Made by a program: the position numbers and the translations under genes. The notes beneath the pieces were generated by a model. The model was not told the origin of the DNA. It did no database searches and saw only the letters and a list, made by a program, of their open reading frames with translations. Shown here in pieces: positions 41,068 to 47,552 of a DNA stretch of 55,979 nucleotides. The DNA comes from a virus. The stretch is taken from positions 1 to 55,979 of the IMG/VR virus record IMGVR_UViG_3300020385_000019. One strand, 5' to 3'. Position 1 is the first letter of the stretch, and each line of letters starts with the position of its first letter.

Positions 41068-41506
41068 TGTTTGACTCTCCATACATAGCCAAGTGATAAA
41101 GATCGTCCGGCTGTGGCAGTAAAAGCTCTAAATACTCAGCGCAGTATTGCTCTAACCAATTTAGATACTCGCAAAACTCTTTTGTGTTTAGCTTGCGGGT
41201 CCGCTTGCGCACGATGATTGGTTCCTCGTTGCCAGCTTGGATAACCCTCACCCCAAACTTCCTACGCACAAATACTTCGTGTACGTCCTCTGAACTATTC
41301 TCTTGTCCATAGTGCTCGCGAAAATAATCAGCAATTATCTGGTTCCACAGCCAAAGCAAACGGTTTTGAGCTAAAGAGCGCTCAGCTTTGTACTCTTTAA
41401 ACTCAATGACAACGTTTTTGCCTTGCTTTAAAAGCGCCCTTACCGCCTGCCCTATTTGGGGCATGAGGTATTGGGCGTTAGTAGTGGTTACTACTTTCTT
41501 TGCCAT
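41054..41506 (-). CDS. ninB: NinB-like recombination protein
   Basis: 150 residues. VVIEFKEYKAERSLAQNRLLWLWNQIIADYF, then FVRRKFGVRVI and TKEFCEYLNWLEQYCAEY..LLLPQPDDLYHLA, is the NinB (lambda Orf) pattern. NinB is a single-strand DNA-binding recombination mediator that supplies the function of host RecFOR in phage recombination. Here it is next to YbcO and a resolvase and acts alongside the Rad52-like annealase of the rightward operon. Confidence 0.88.
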   Translation of the reverse strand: MAKKVVTTTNAQYLMPQIGQAVRALLKQGKNVVIEFKEYKAERSLAQNRLLWLWNQIIADYFREHYGQENSSEDVHEVFVRRKFGVRVIQAGNEEPIIVRKRTRKLNTKEFCEYLNWLEQYCAEYLELLLPQPDDLYHLAMYGESNNVAH

Positions 41507-41823
41507 TACGCGGCCTTATCTTGTTTTTTACTTGACTCCGACTTTGCCTCGTTCGCCTGGACTGCCACCGCTTCTTTTTGCGCTTGCACTAAAATGTAAG
41601 CGCCAATTGCTATAAAAGAGTCGCGTTGCTCTCTGTCTAATCCGTTTTTTTCGGCGGAAACAGCAAATAACTTTGTAAAATTGGCAAATACTGCATCGTG
41701 GCTCACCTGTGAACCATCCTGTATAATTTTTGCTGCTTGCGGCTTCGCGTTAGAGATAAAGCCATCGCAAAGAACTTCGCCGGCTGGTGATAACTGAGTA
41801 AGTGTGCTTTTTTTAGTAGTCAT
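41506..41823 (-). CDS. Hypothetical protein of the early operon
   Basis: 105 residues, Ala/Lys/Gln-rich with a disordered C-terminus (QANEAKSESSKKQDKAA) and a helical centre (FANFTKLFAVSAEKNGLDREQRDSFIAIGAYILVQAQKE). It overlaps NinB by 1 bp. No family recognised. Confidence 0.6.
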   Translation of the reverse strand: MTTKKSTLTQLSPAGEVLCDGFISNAKPQAAKIIQDGSQVSHDAVFANFTKLFAVSAEKNGLDREQRDSFIAIGAYILVQAQKEAVAVQANEAKSESSKKQDKAA

Positions 41824-41832
41824 AATTAGCTC

Positions 41833-42261
41833 CTAAGCTGTTTTTCTTGCGTTTTGATATGTTTTTTCTAGCTGCTCGTTAAGCGAGTAGCCTTGATTTG
41901 CCGGCACCTTCTTTGATGTAAAGTTGCCAGGGCTTGCTTTAACGTCTTGCATACGATTAGCCGCTTGCCTGTTTTTGCTGTGCGACTTATTACGGTTTGC
42001 ATGTTTGTTTTTAGCGGCCTCTTTTTGGTCCTTGATATACTGCGGCACGCTATCAACCCCATGCGCTTTAGCTGCTCTTGCCATTGCGCGGTTAGCTTCT
42101 GCCGTAGCAAAGCCAATCTGTTTTGGTGTTGGGTTACTTATCCCATCAAGTGCTGCCGCCTTAGCTGCTTTTGCGTCAACCAATGCCGCTTGGTAATCGC
42201 TACCTAAAATCTGCTTAAGCGCACGAATAAACTCTTTTTGGTCCTGTTCGTATGATTTCAT
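41833..42261 (-). CDS. Hypothetical basic protein of the early operon
   Basis: 142 residues, basic, helical in the first 70 residues (DQKEFIRALKQILGSDYQAALVDAKAAKAAALDGI) and probably disordered afterwards (KNKHANRNKSHSKNRQAANRMQD). It overlaps the P-like gene by 4 bp (ATGA). The high Lys/Arg content would fit nucleic-acid contact, but no family is recognised. Confidence 0.6.
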   Translation of the reverse strand: MKSYEQDQKEFIRALKQILGSDYQAALVDAKAAKAAALDGISNPTPKQIGFATAEANRAMARAAKAHGVDSVPQYIKDQKEAAKNKHANRNKSHSKNRQAANRMQDVKASPGNFTSKKVPANQGYSLNEQLEKTYQNARKTA

Positions 42262-42737
42262 CGCCCTGATCTCCGTTTTAGTTGCTCACGCAAAGCTGTA
42301 AGTTTTTGCTCTGTACTTTCGCTGCGCGGTCCTTTTGCAAGCTGCGGTAACAAAAAATCGCGATTAATTTCTTTGTGTGCTGCATGCTGCTTAGGCTTTT
42401 GACAAAGCGACAAAAGTTTAGGGATTGACGGTGGATGCTCTGCCCCACTCTCAAGCAATTTAATGCTCGCGGCGGCAACATCATCGGGGCTTTTAAACTT
42501 TTCAGTGAGCAAACCAAGTAAGTATTTAAAATCATCACTCCCCAGCCCCCCATGTTCCCGCGTCCACCGGCCCGTAAACATTTGGTCCAGACGAGTCCAC
42601 AGGGCCACTACCGCTTTCTCTAGGTCCGGCGAGTCCGCGTGATTCCAAGTACGCTTGTGCGTCGCTGTACCGGGTATTAGGATTCGACCGCAATTGTCGA
42701 TGTGATTGGCTTGTAAGATTGTGCTGACTGCTTTCAT
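42258..42737 (-). CDS. Replication protein P-like (helicase loader)
   Basis: 159 residues from the ATG at 42737 (GGGG 8 bases before). VVALWTRLDQMFTGRWTREHG, then SDDFKYLLGLLTEKFKSPDDVAAASIKLLE and HPPSIPKLLSLCQKP, fits lambda P-type proteins, which bind the host DnaB helicase and bring it to O at the origin. It follows the O-like gene and overlaps its 3' end by about 200 bp in another frame, which is much more than the few bases seen in lambda. Confidence 0.7.
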   Translation of the reverse strand: MKAVSTILQANHIDNCGRILIPGTATHKRTWNHADSPDLEKAVVALWTRLDQMFTGRWTREHGGLGSDDFKYLLGLLTEKFKSPDDVAAASIKLLESGAEHPPSIPKLLSLCQKPKQHAAHKEINRDFLLPQLAKGPRSESTEQKLTALREQLKRRSGR

Positions 42738-43632
42738 GGTTTGCCCCCGTTGTGTATTCATCGTTCCAGCGCTCTTGATTCAAAAAAGTGGCCGGCATCG
42801 GGATAAATTGCCCGCTGTCTTTGGTCCACTGCGGATCGTCAAGTTTGCGTTTTTCAACATGGCTAATAATTTCGCCAACCAAGGTTTTAAATTCATCAGG
42901 CTTGGTTTTGAATTTTGCTGCGATTTTTTCAAACGCCTTGCGACCAGTGGGTTTTGATTTTTTGCTTGGGTACGATTTCCAAAACGTATCAAACAACGCA
43001 GTCACCCCCTGGGGGGTTAGGGGGGTTATTAGATCTTTATTATTAATATCATTCTTATTTAGTGGGTCACTTCGTGGGTCACTTCGTGATTCAGCGCGTG
43101 GGTCGCAACTACTCGCAACACCTTTGTTTTCGCGGCTTTCGCGTGGGTCATTACGTGGGTCATTGCGTGGGTCATTACGTGGGTCGCTTTTTTGGTTAAA
43201 TTTTGAGTAATTTGGCATAGTAATTACAGTACATTGCGTCACCGTTTTACCAATAGATTTACGTGTTAAAAAACCATCTTTCTCAAGTTTAACTAACGCT
43301 CTTTTTGTCGCTGTATAAGCTGAATCCTCAGTTTTATACAGTGAGTTTATAGCCGCTTTAGCCGCAAGCTCTCTAACGGTCGTCACAAACTGCCCAGCGC
43401 TTAATTTAAGCCTGTTGCTGCGGTACTCAATACTTATCGCCTTAAACGCCGCGTTACGTATTAAATACTGCGCTATAAGCATGCACACGCCGTCACTACT
43501 CCACGGTTGCTGATCAATGCTTCTGTACGTACTAGCAAAGCCGCCTTTGTCGCTCATAAACTTTCGCCGCTCTTTTTCGTTCAATCCCCCCTCTTTGCCA
43601 GGGAACTTGTAAACTTCTGCTAAATTGGTCAT
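42535..43632 (-). CDS. Replication initiator O-like protein
   Basis: 365 residues. The N-terminal part has a winged-helix pattern (FVTTVRELAAKAAINSLYKTEDSAYTATKRALVKLEKDGFLTRKSIGKTV). Its middle (about 150-195) contains the repeats NDPR/SDPR, which are the translation of the 12-bp iterons of the origin. The second half (VTALFDTFWKSYPSKKSKPTGRKAFEKI...PMPATFLNQERW) matches the C-terminal domain of many phage O-type initiators. It should bind the iterons inside its own gene and recruit P and DnaB. Confidence 0.85.
   Translation of the reverse strand: MTNLAEVYKFPGKEGGLNEKERRKFMSDKGGFASTYRSIDQQPWSSDGVCMLIAQYLIRNAAFKAISIEYRSNRLKLSAGQFVTTVRELAAKAAINSLYKTEDSAYTATKRALVKLEKDGFLTRKSIGKTVTQCTVITMPNYSKFNQKSDPRNDPRNDPRNDPRESRENKGVASSCDPRAESRSDPRSDPLNKNDINNKDLITPLTPQGVTALFDTFWKSYPSKKSKPTGRKAFEKIAAKFKTKPDEFKTLVGEIISHVEKRKLDDPQWTKDSGQFIPMPATFLNQERWNDEYTTGANHESSQHNLTSQSHRQLRSNPNTRYSDAQAYLESRGLAGPRESGSGPVDSSGPNVYGPVDAGTWGAGE
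43025..43185. other. Replication origin with 12-bp iterons and AT-rich element inside the O gene
   Basis: GTGGGTC occurs at 43062, 43074, 43098, 43143, 43155, 43167 and 43179, with a degenerate copy GTGATTC at 43086. Within each block the spacing is exactly 12 bp. An AT-rich stretch (43025-43060, with TTATTATTAATATC) lies next to the first block and is a candidate unwinding element. This is the architecture of the lambda origin inside gene O. The 12-bp unit equals four codons, which explains the NDPR repeats. Confidence 0.85.
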
Positions 43633-43691
43633 AATTACCTCGTTGAATTGAACCCCGCTATCGTGCCCTCTAAGCTGATGCGGGTTTTGTT

Positions 43692-43913
43692 TTACCTGCG
43701 AGTTACATCAGCCTTTGCTGTAACTCGCGCCTTAATTCTTTTTTCTAGAAAATTGAGCGCAAACATTAAAAACGCGTATAGAAATTCAATAAAATAAAGG
43801 GATTCTCTAATGCGCTGGTTTTCTAGGCTTAAACTAAAAAATCCCATAACAAGAAAAATAAGAACCCAATACTTCAAGTTGATACGCCATAAAAAATTCA
43901 AGCTCGCTGTCAT
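43692..43913 (-). CDS. Small membrane protein (candidate)
   Basis: 73 residues from the ATG at 43913 (GGAG about 11 bases upstream), with two hydrophobic segments (LKYWVLIFLVMGFFSLS; LYFIEFLYAFLMFALNFL) and a basic tail. It has the same direction as the surrounding early operon. It overlaps, on the other strand, the candidate gene at 43810-44109, so one of them may be spurious or the starts may be shorter. Confidence 0.45.
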   Translation of the reverse strand: MTASLNFLWRINLKYWVLIFLVMGFFSLSLENQRIRESLYFIEFLYAFLMFALNFLEKRIKARVTAKADVTRR

Positions 43914-44109
43914 GTTTGAAAACTCCTGCATACTGCTGTTTTTAACGCCTGCTGCCATCTATGGCGCCCACATAAAAGCTGCATCTATATCTGCCAATAC
44001 CGAGCTAGTGTTTCTTGTTTATGCTGCATCGCTATTCATCCCATTAAACTTTTTAGTAAACTGCTACTACGGGTATAAAAGGTTAAAAACACGCTTTGAA
44101 CGATATTAA
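43810..44109 (+). CDS. Small membrane protein on the opposite strand (candidate)
   Basis: 99 residues; AAGGGA lies 7 bases before the ATG. A very basic N-terminus is followed by two hydrophobic helices (CILLFLTPAAIYGAHI; LVFLVYAASLFIPLNFLVNCYY). The C-terminal two thirds cover DNA that has no other gene, and the stop abuts the end of the leftward gene at 44110. An ATG at 43912 would remove the overlap with the leftward candidate. Function unknown. Confidence 0.45.
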   Translation: MRWFSRLKLKNPITRKIRTQYFKLIRHKKFKLAVMFENSCILLFLTPAAIYGAHIKAASISANTELVFLVYAASLFIPLNFLVNCYYGYKRLKTRFERY

Positions 44110-44319
44110 TTAACGCCTAAACTGCTTTCGTTTGATTTCTTGCATTTCTGCACAACCAATACATAAATTGGTATTCACTGCCTTGCGGCGTTCTTCTGGT
44201 ATTTCGTTACCGCATTCAATGCAATCGTCTGTAGGCTCAACGTCTTGTTGTTTTAAATTGGCAATTTGCCGCGCTTGTTCGCGCTCTATTTCTATTTGTG
44301 CACTATCTGCTGTATCCAT
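44110..44319 (-). CDS. TraR/DksA-type zinc-finger protein
   Basis: 69 residues from the ATG at 44319. The C-terminal half is a four-Cys finger of DksA/TraR type: CIECGNEIPEERRKAV...NLCIGCAEMQE. The N-terminal half is a helix (IEIEREQARQIANLKQQ), as in phage and plasmid TraR-like proteins that enter the secondary channel of RNA polymerase and change promoter choice without ppGpp. It lies in the early operon between CII-region genes and O. Confidence 0.8.
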   Translation of the reverse strand: MDTADSAQIEIEREQARQIANLKQQDVEPTDDCIECGNEIPEERRKAVNTNLCIGCAEMQEIKRKQFRR

Positions 44320-44342
44320 AAACAAAACCTAAAATTAAAACT

Positions 44343-44409
44343 GATTAAAAAGCGCCCTTTTGTCTGCTAGCATGCAAGTGCGAATTACTAAACCAACAAA
44401 CAAAAGGAC
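44343..44409 (+). promoter_or_regulatory. Duplicated leader/promoter, copy 1
   Basis: 67 bp repeated at 45175-45241 with 5 differences, all in the first 23 bases; the last 44 bp are identical. It contains TGCTAGCAT, an extended -10 element, and ends with the ribosome binding site AAAAGGAC of the gene at 44416. Only the leader is duplicated; the genes behind it are unrelated. Confidence 0.7.
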
Positions 44410-44415
44410 AACAAC

Positions 44416-44739
44416 ATGAAATTCGATATTTCTTCTTTCAATGAAATTGCAAAGCCACTTTTAAATACCCTTGCAGAGCAATTTCCATTGCCACTTCAGA
44501 TCGATACAAAAAGATACGAAGTGCTTAATTTGGAACTCAAAACCGAGACCGAATTATTAAAAGCAACGCTTCACTTTTTAGTTCAAAATAATTACCTCTC
44601 CGTTCAAGTTCCAACATCAGGAGGAGTAATAGTTGATCACTACCTAACATCAAAAGGCTTAGCCCTACTTAACATCAACCTTGAAACAGAGTTCAACAAA
44701 ACCTCTTCTGTTTACGAGCAAGGCAAAGTGGGTTGCTAA
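44416..44739 (+). CDS. Hypothetical winged-helix-like small protein
   Basis: 107 residues (MKFDISSFNEIAKPLLNTLAEQFPLPLQIDTKRY...). ELLKATLHFLVQNNYLSVQVPTSGGVIVDHYLTSKGLALLN has the helix-helix-wing-TSKGLALL pattern of small winged-helix proteins. It is transcribed against the surrounding leftward operon from the duplicated leader at 44343-44409, so it may be expressed in the lysogen. Function unknown. Confidence 0.65.
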   Translation: MKFDISSFNEIAKPLLNTLAEQFPLPLQIDTKRYEVLNLELKTETELLKATLHFLVQNNYLSVQVPTSGGVIVDHYLTSKGLALLNINLETEFNKTSSVYEQGKVGC

Positions 44740-44751
44740 CTCCCCACCCAT

Positions 44752-45153
44752 TTACCGGCTTACGAATCCTTTTTGTAAGCCTTCCACATAATTGGCAACA
44801 TCAAGAACAAACCCATCACGCGCGCAACCATGAAAACCTAACTCATCTGCCTTTTGGCTTATCATCTCGGCTAAAGCCTCTGCCGCGTTGTAATATTTGT
44901 TAACGCTGTCTCTTTTTTGCTCAGCTGATAAGCGAACTTCATCATTAGCTTTAGGTAAATCACCCTCGCTATACAAAGGCTTGATTTGCTCAGCATCAGC
45001 TAATGAGCAAACAGCTTTACCGTTACAATAAAAGCCAGATCCTTCGTCTGTATCTTCAATAAGCGCCGCTACAAAAACGCCATAACAGGTGTTCCCACCA
45101 AATGAAAACGAATAAAACTTGCCATCAACCAGATTTAAATTGTTATCGCTCAT
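44752..45153 (-). CDS. Hypothetical protein of the early operon
   Basis: 133 residues: a beta-rich first half (GKFYSFSFGGNTCYGVFVAALIEDTDEGSGFYCNGKAV) and a helical second half (SAEQKRDSVNKYYNAAEALAEMISQKADELG). No family recognised. It is flanked by the two rightward genes with duplicated leaders, and its start lies just before the second leader copy. Confidence 0.6.
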   Translation of the reverse strand: MSDNNLNLVDGKFYSFSFGGNTCYGVFVAALIEDTDEGSGFYCNGKAVCSLADAEQIKPLYSEGDLPKANDEVRLSAEQKRDSVNKYYNAAEALAEMISQKADELGFHGCARDGFVLDVANYVEGLQKGFVSR

Positions 45154-45174
45154 ATCAAACCGCCTTCATATATT

Positions 45175-45241
45175 GATTAAAAAGTGTCCCTTCGTTTGCT
45201 AGCATGCAAGTGCGAATTACTAAACCAACAAACAAAAGGAC
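45175..45241 (+). promoter_or_regulatory. Duplicated leader/promoter, copy 2
   Basis: Second copy of the leader at 44343-44409, 832 bp away; bases 45198-45241 are identical to 44366-44409. It includes TTGATT (45173-45178) and the extended -10 TGCTAGCAT (45197-45205), and provides AAAAGGAC as ribosome binding site for the gene at 45247. Confidence 0.7.
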
Positions 45242-45246
45242 TAAAC

Positions 45247-45438
45247 ATGTCAAACAACGAACACCTACCGCCCGTGCTCTGCCCTGTGTGCAAAGCAAAA
45301 TTCAATAAACCGCCGAGTTGGTTTCATGACCAATCGGTGTACATTTGCCCCTGTGGGTATGAAATCCCAATAGATAAGACGATCAGGGCGCACTTTGCCG
45401 GACTCGCAAAAGAGATCTCTAAATTCCGCCATTTTTGA
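45247..45438 (+). CDS. Small zinc-ribbon protein
   Basis: 63 residues. CPVCKAKF (Cys12, Cys15) and YICPCGYEI form a four-Cys (CxxC...CxC) zinc ribbon. The C-terminal part is short and helical (AHFAGLAKEISKFRHF). The start follows AAAAGGAC of the duplicated leader. It overlaps the leftward gene at 45265-45549 tail to tail by 174 bp. A role in the lysogen is suggested only by the leader. Confidence 0.6.
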   Translation: MSNNEHLPPVLCPVCKAKFNKPPSWFHDQSVYICPCGYEIPIDKTIRAHFAGLAKEISKFRHF

Positions 45439-45549
45439 TTCAGAAAACTGATCCCATTTAAGCTCTGTCATGAAAATGGGCTCATCAACTAAATGTAACC
45501 AAGGTGGCGGAGTGTCCTCATTGATGTAATTTAAAAGTTCGCCGCTCAT
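45265..45549 (-). CDS. Hypothetical protein overlapping the zinc-ribbon gene
   Basis: 94 residues (MSGELLNYINEDTPPPWLHLVDEPIFMTELKWDQFSESKMAEF...). GGTGG lies about 7 bases before the ATG, and the start is 1 bp after the CII-like stop, which fits the leftward operon. The last 58 codons overlap the rightward zinc-ribbon gene. I keep both because each has its own ribosome binding site and plausible sequence. Confidence 0.5.
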   Translation of the reverse strand: MSGELLNYINEDTPPPWLHLVDEPIFMTELKWDQFSESKMAEFRDLFCESGKVRPDRLIYWDFIPTGANVHRLVMKPTRRFIEFCFAHRAEHGR

Positions 45550-45550
45550 A

Positions 45551-46078
45551 TCACGCCACCTTTAACGATGCAGGATTAACAACAGCCGGTTCATTAGGAT
45601 CAGGCCTAACCATTTGCTCAAGCTCTGCTGTAATATGCAAAACAGCGACTATGGTTTCTAATGCGCGCTTTTGAATACCGTCAAATTCAGTTTGCGTGAT
45701 AATCCCGTCCTCTCTGGCAAGTCTTACTGATTTAGCAAAATCGCCGGCAGCTTCCTGCAAATGCAAAACCTGATCAGCTAACTCCTCGTCAGATAAGCTC
45801 ACTTCTGGTAAATCAATAACCGTTTTACCTTCGCTATAAGCCCAGGCATTTAAAATGCGACAATCTTCAGTTATATGCTGAATGGCAATTGCTTCTTGCA
45901 GTGTTAATACATGCGAATCAATATTTGTATTTAGCTTATTGCTAAGTGTTGTTGGTGACTTAGCCATAGCACGCGCTATATCAGACACATTAAAGTCGCC
46001 CGCAATACTTGCCGCTGCTTCAAGTGGGCATCGAGCGCTTGGTTTTGCGTTTCTCGTACTCTTTTTAGATAAAAGCAT
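45551..46078 (-). CDS. CII-like phage regulatory protein (CP76 family)
   Basis: 175 residues. LEAAASIAGDFNVSDIARAMAKSPTTLSNKLNTNIDSHVLTLQEAIAIQHITEDCRILNAWA is the pattern of the CII family of phage regulators with an N-terminal helix-turn-helix; the rest is helical and may give the tetramer. It lies second in the leftward early operon, directly after cro, as cII does in lambda and P22. It should drive transcription that favours lysogeny. Confidence 0.8.
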   Translation of the reverse strand: MLLSKKSTRNAKPSARCPLEAAASIAGDFNVSDIARAMAKSPTTLSNKLNTNIDSHVLTLQEAIAIQHITEDCRILNAWAYSEGKTVIDLPEVSLSDEELADQVLHLQEAAGDFAKSVRLAREDGIITQTEFDGIQKRALETIVAVLHITAELEQMVRPDPNEPAVVNPASLKVA

Positions 46079-46089
46079 CTATAGTTCTC

Positions 46090-46302
46090 CTATGCTGCTG
46101 ATTTGGGTTGATCACTTTCATAAAGAGAAAGGTCAACTTTTAGTGCGCCCTTAGTGATCATTTGCAATTCAAATGCACGACCACGCGGGACACGTCCGTC
46201 ATTCGACCAATGAGTTATTGAGCCCTTGGTTAGTGGCGGCGTAAAAGCTTGAGCTAACTTCGACTTCCCACCAAAATATGAAACTGCGTCACTAGTTTTC
46301 AT
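46090..46302 (-). CDS. Cro-like repressor (P22 Cro/DicB type)
   Basis: 70 residues. MKTSDAVSYFGGKSKLAQAFTPPLTKGSITHWSNDGRVPRGRAFELQMITKGALKVDLSLY is a Cro-type helix-turn-helix (KSKLAQAF as helix 2, KGSITHWSN as recognition helix). It is divergent to cI and first gene of the leftward operon, with AGGAGG before the ATG. It should bind the operators at 46331-46403 and 48096-48171 and shift the phage to lytic growth. Confidence 0.85.
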   Translation of the reverse strand: MKTSDAVSYFGGKSKLAQAFTPPLTKGSITHWSNDGRVPRGRAFELQMITKGALKVDLSLYESDQPKSAA

Positions 46303-46330
46303 GTGATCCTCCTAATTAATTTAACTGGGA

Positions 46331-46403
46331 GTATAGTTTTATGAACCCTGCGGAGTCAAGACAAATGAACCATTTAAATAGTAAGATATTTAGATAACTA
46401 TAC
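46331..46403. promoter_or_regulatory. cI-cro operator region with three 16-bp operators
   Basis: Three sites: 46331-46346 (GTATAGTTTTATGAAC), 46355-46370 (GTCAAGACAAATGAAC) and, inverted and weaker, 46388-46403 (ATTTAGATAACTATAC). They share the frame GTNTA-N6-TGAAC. The cro promoter on the minus strand (TTGACT, 18-bp spacer, TATACT) overlaps the first two; cI has a -10 TATACT at 46399-46404 on the plus strand with a poor -35, as expected for an activated maintenance promoter. Confidence 0.75.
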
Positions 46404-46418
46404 TTTTAGGTTGTAAAT

Positions 46419-47060
46419 ATGACATTTCAAGATCGCTTAAGTGAGCAGATGGCCGCTGCTGACATAAAGGCAGTTGAGATAGCAAGGAAGCTAAAAATAT
46501 CTAAAGGAACAGTTAGCCAGTGGTGTACTGGGCTAAACAAGCCACGTGGCGAGAATGCAGTTAAATTGGCTAAAGCTTTAAGATGTAACGTCTCATGGCT
46601 TATGGAAGGCAAGGGGTCACCTAATAAAAATGTAGAATTAGAGCTAGGCCCCGACTTAAGAGGTCAAGCGCCTTTAATTTCATGGGTGCAAGCAGGTAAA
46701 TGGAAAGAAATAGATATGGAAAGCTTGCACCAAGCAGATACTACGTTTTATCAGCATACCGCCAACGTGAGTGATGAAGCGTTTGCCTTGCGCGTAAAGG
46801 GTGACAGCATGACCAGTCTAACAGGGGGTAAATCCATTCCTGAAGGATCTGTGATAATAGTTGATCCAAATATGCAGGCCGAGCACAGTAAAGTGGTTGT
46901 GGCCATGCTAGACGACAGTGAAGAAGCCACACTAAAGCAGCTTGTTATAGATGGCGGAGCAAAGTATTTAAAACCATTTAATAACAGCTACCCCACTATG
47001 CCAATTAACGGTAACTGCACTATCATTGGCGTAGTTAAACAGGTGATACAGGATTTTTAA
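46419..47060 (+). CDS. CI-type repressor, XRE helix-turn-helix plus LexA/S24 domain
   Basis: 213 residues. Helix-turn-helix at about 18-40 (VEIARKLKISKGTVSQWCTGLNKP). Autocleavage site Ala92-Gly93 (WVQAGKW), catalytic Ser130 (KGDSM) and Lys173 (EATLKQL), with the usual IPEGSVIIVDP between. The spacing is that of LexA-like phage repressors, so the prophage should be inducible through RecA. It keeps both early operons off by binding two clusters of three operators. The antirepressor module at 391-2713 gives a second route to induction. Confidence 0.92.
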   Translation: MTFQDRLSEQMAAADIKAVEIARKLKISKGTVSQWCTGLNKPRGENAVKLAKALRCNVSWLMEGKGSPNKNVELELGPDLRGQAPLISWVQAGKWKEIDMESLHQADTTFYQHTANVSDEAFALRVKGDSMTSLTGGKSIPEGSVIIVDPNMQAEHSKVVVAMLDDSEEATLKQLVIDGGAKYLKPFNNSYPTMPINGNCTIIGVVKQVIQDF

Positions 47061-47077
47061 TATAAGGATATCTAGTA

Positions 47078-47461
47078 ATGTTTAGTTTTTTCAAAAAGAA
47101 AGAAAACTCAAACCGCACAGCTTTCTGCCAAAAGTTCGATAGAGCTGTCAAGGAACTTCACGCTGCTGATCATAATATACAAGTAGCTGTTGGCTCGGCC
47201 ATAAACATGGCAGACGCTATTTTTCAGAAATCGTATGAAACACCTCAAAACTTTCGGAATGCAGCAAGCTCAGAACAGCTCGCATACATTGACAAGCTTA
47301 CGGTGGTTGAGGATGAGTTGCGCAATAAGCAAGGGGATCACTATGCGGCTCTTGGTTTTAGTTTGTACAAAATGTGGCTTGGGGTTATAGCTTCCAAAGA
47401 CAAAGAACTGTTTGATAGGTTTTACTCTGAGATTGCATATTTTAGCAATAAAGGGGTTTAA
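47078..47461 (+). CDS. Hypothetical protein co-transcribed with cI
   Basis: 127 residues, helical, with a basic start (MFSFFKKKENSNRTAFCQKFDRAVKEL) and no recognised family. It begins 17 bp after cI and so is probably expressed in the lysogen from the cI promoter. This is the position of rexAB in lambda, where lysogen-protecting genes often sit. A defence role is only a contextual guess. Confidence 0.65.
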   Translation: MFSFFKKKENSNRTAFCQKFDRAVKELHAADHNIQVAVGSAINMADAIFQKSYETPQNFRNAASSEQLAYIDKLTVVEDELRNKQGDHYAALGFSLYKMWLGVIASKDKELFDRFYSEIAYFSNKGV

Positions 47462-47473
47462 TTTTATAAAATT

Positions 47474-47504
47474 TGGGAACAAGTTAAACTGCTAATTGTT
47501 CCCA
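47474..47504. terminator. Hairpin between convergent genes after the cI operon
   Basis: TGGGAACAA (47474-47482) and TTGTTCCCA (47496-47504) form a perfect 9-bp stem with a 13-base loop. The T-run is poor, so termination may be weak or factor-dependent. It separates the cI operon from the leftward gene at 47553. Confidence 0.5.
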
Positions 47505-47552
47505 GTACACTCTAAGCGCCGGTAACCCTTATCTGGGTTGCGAAAATATTAG

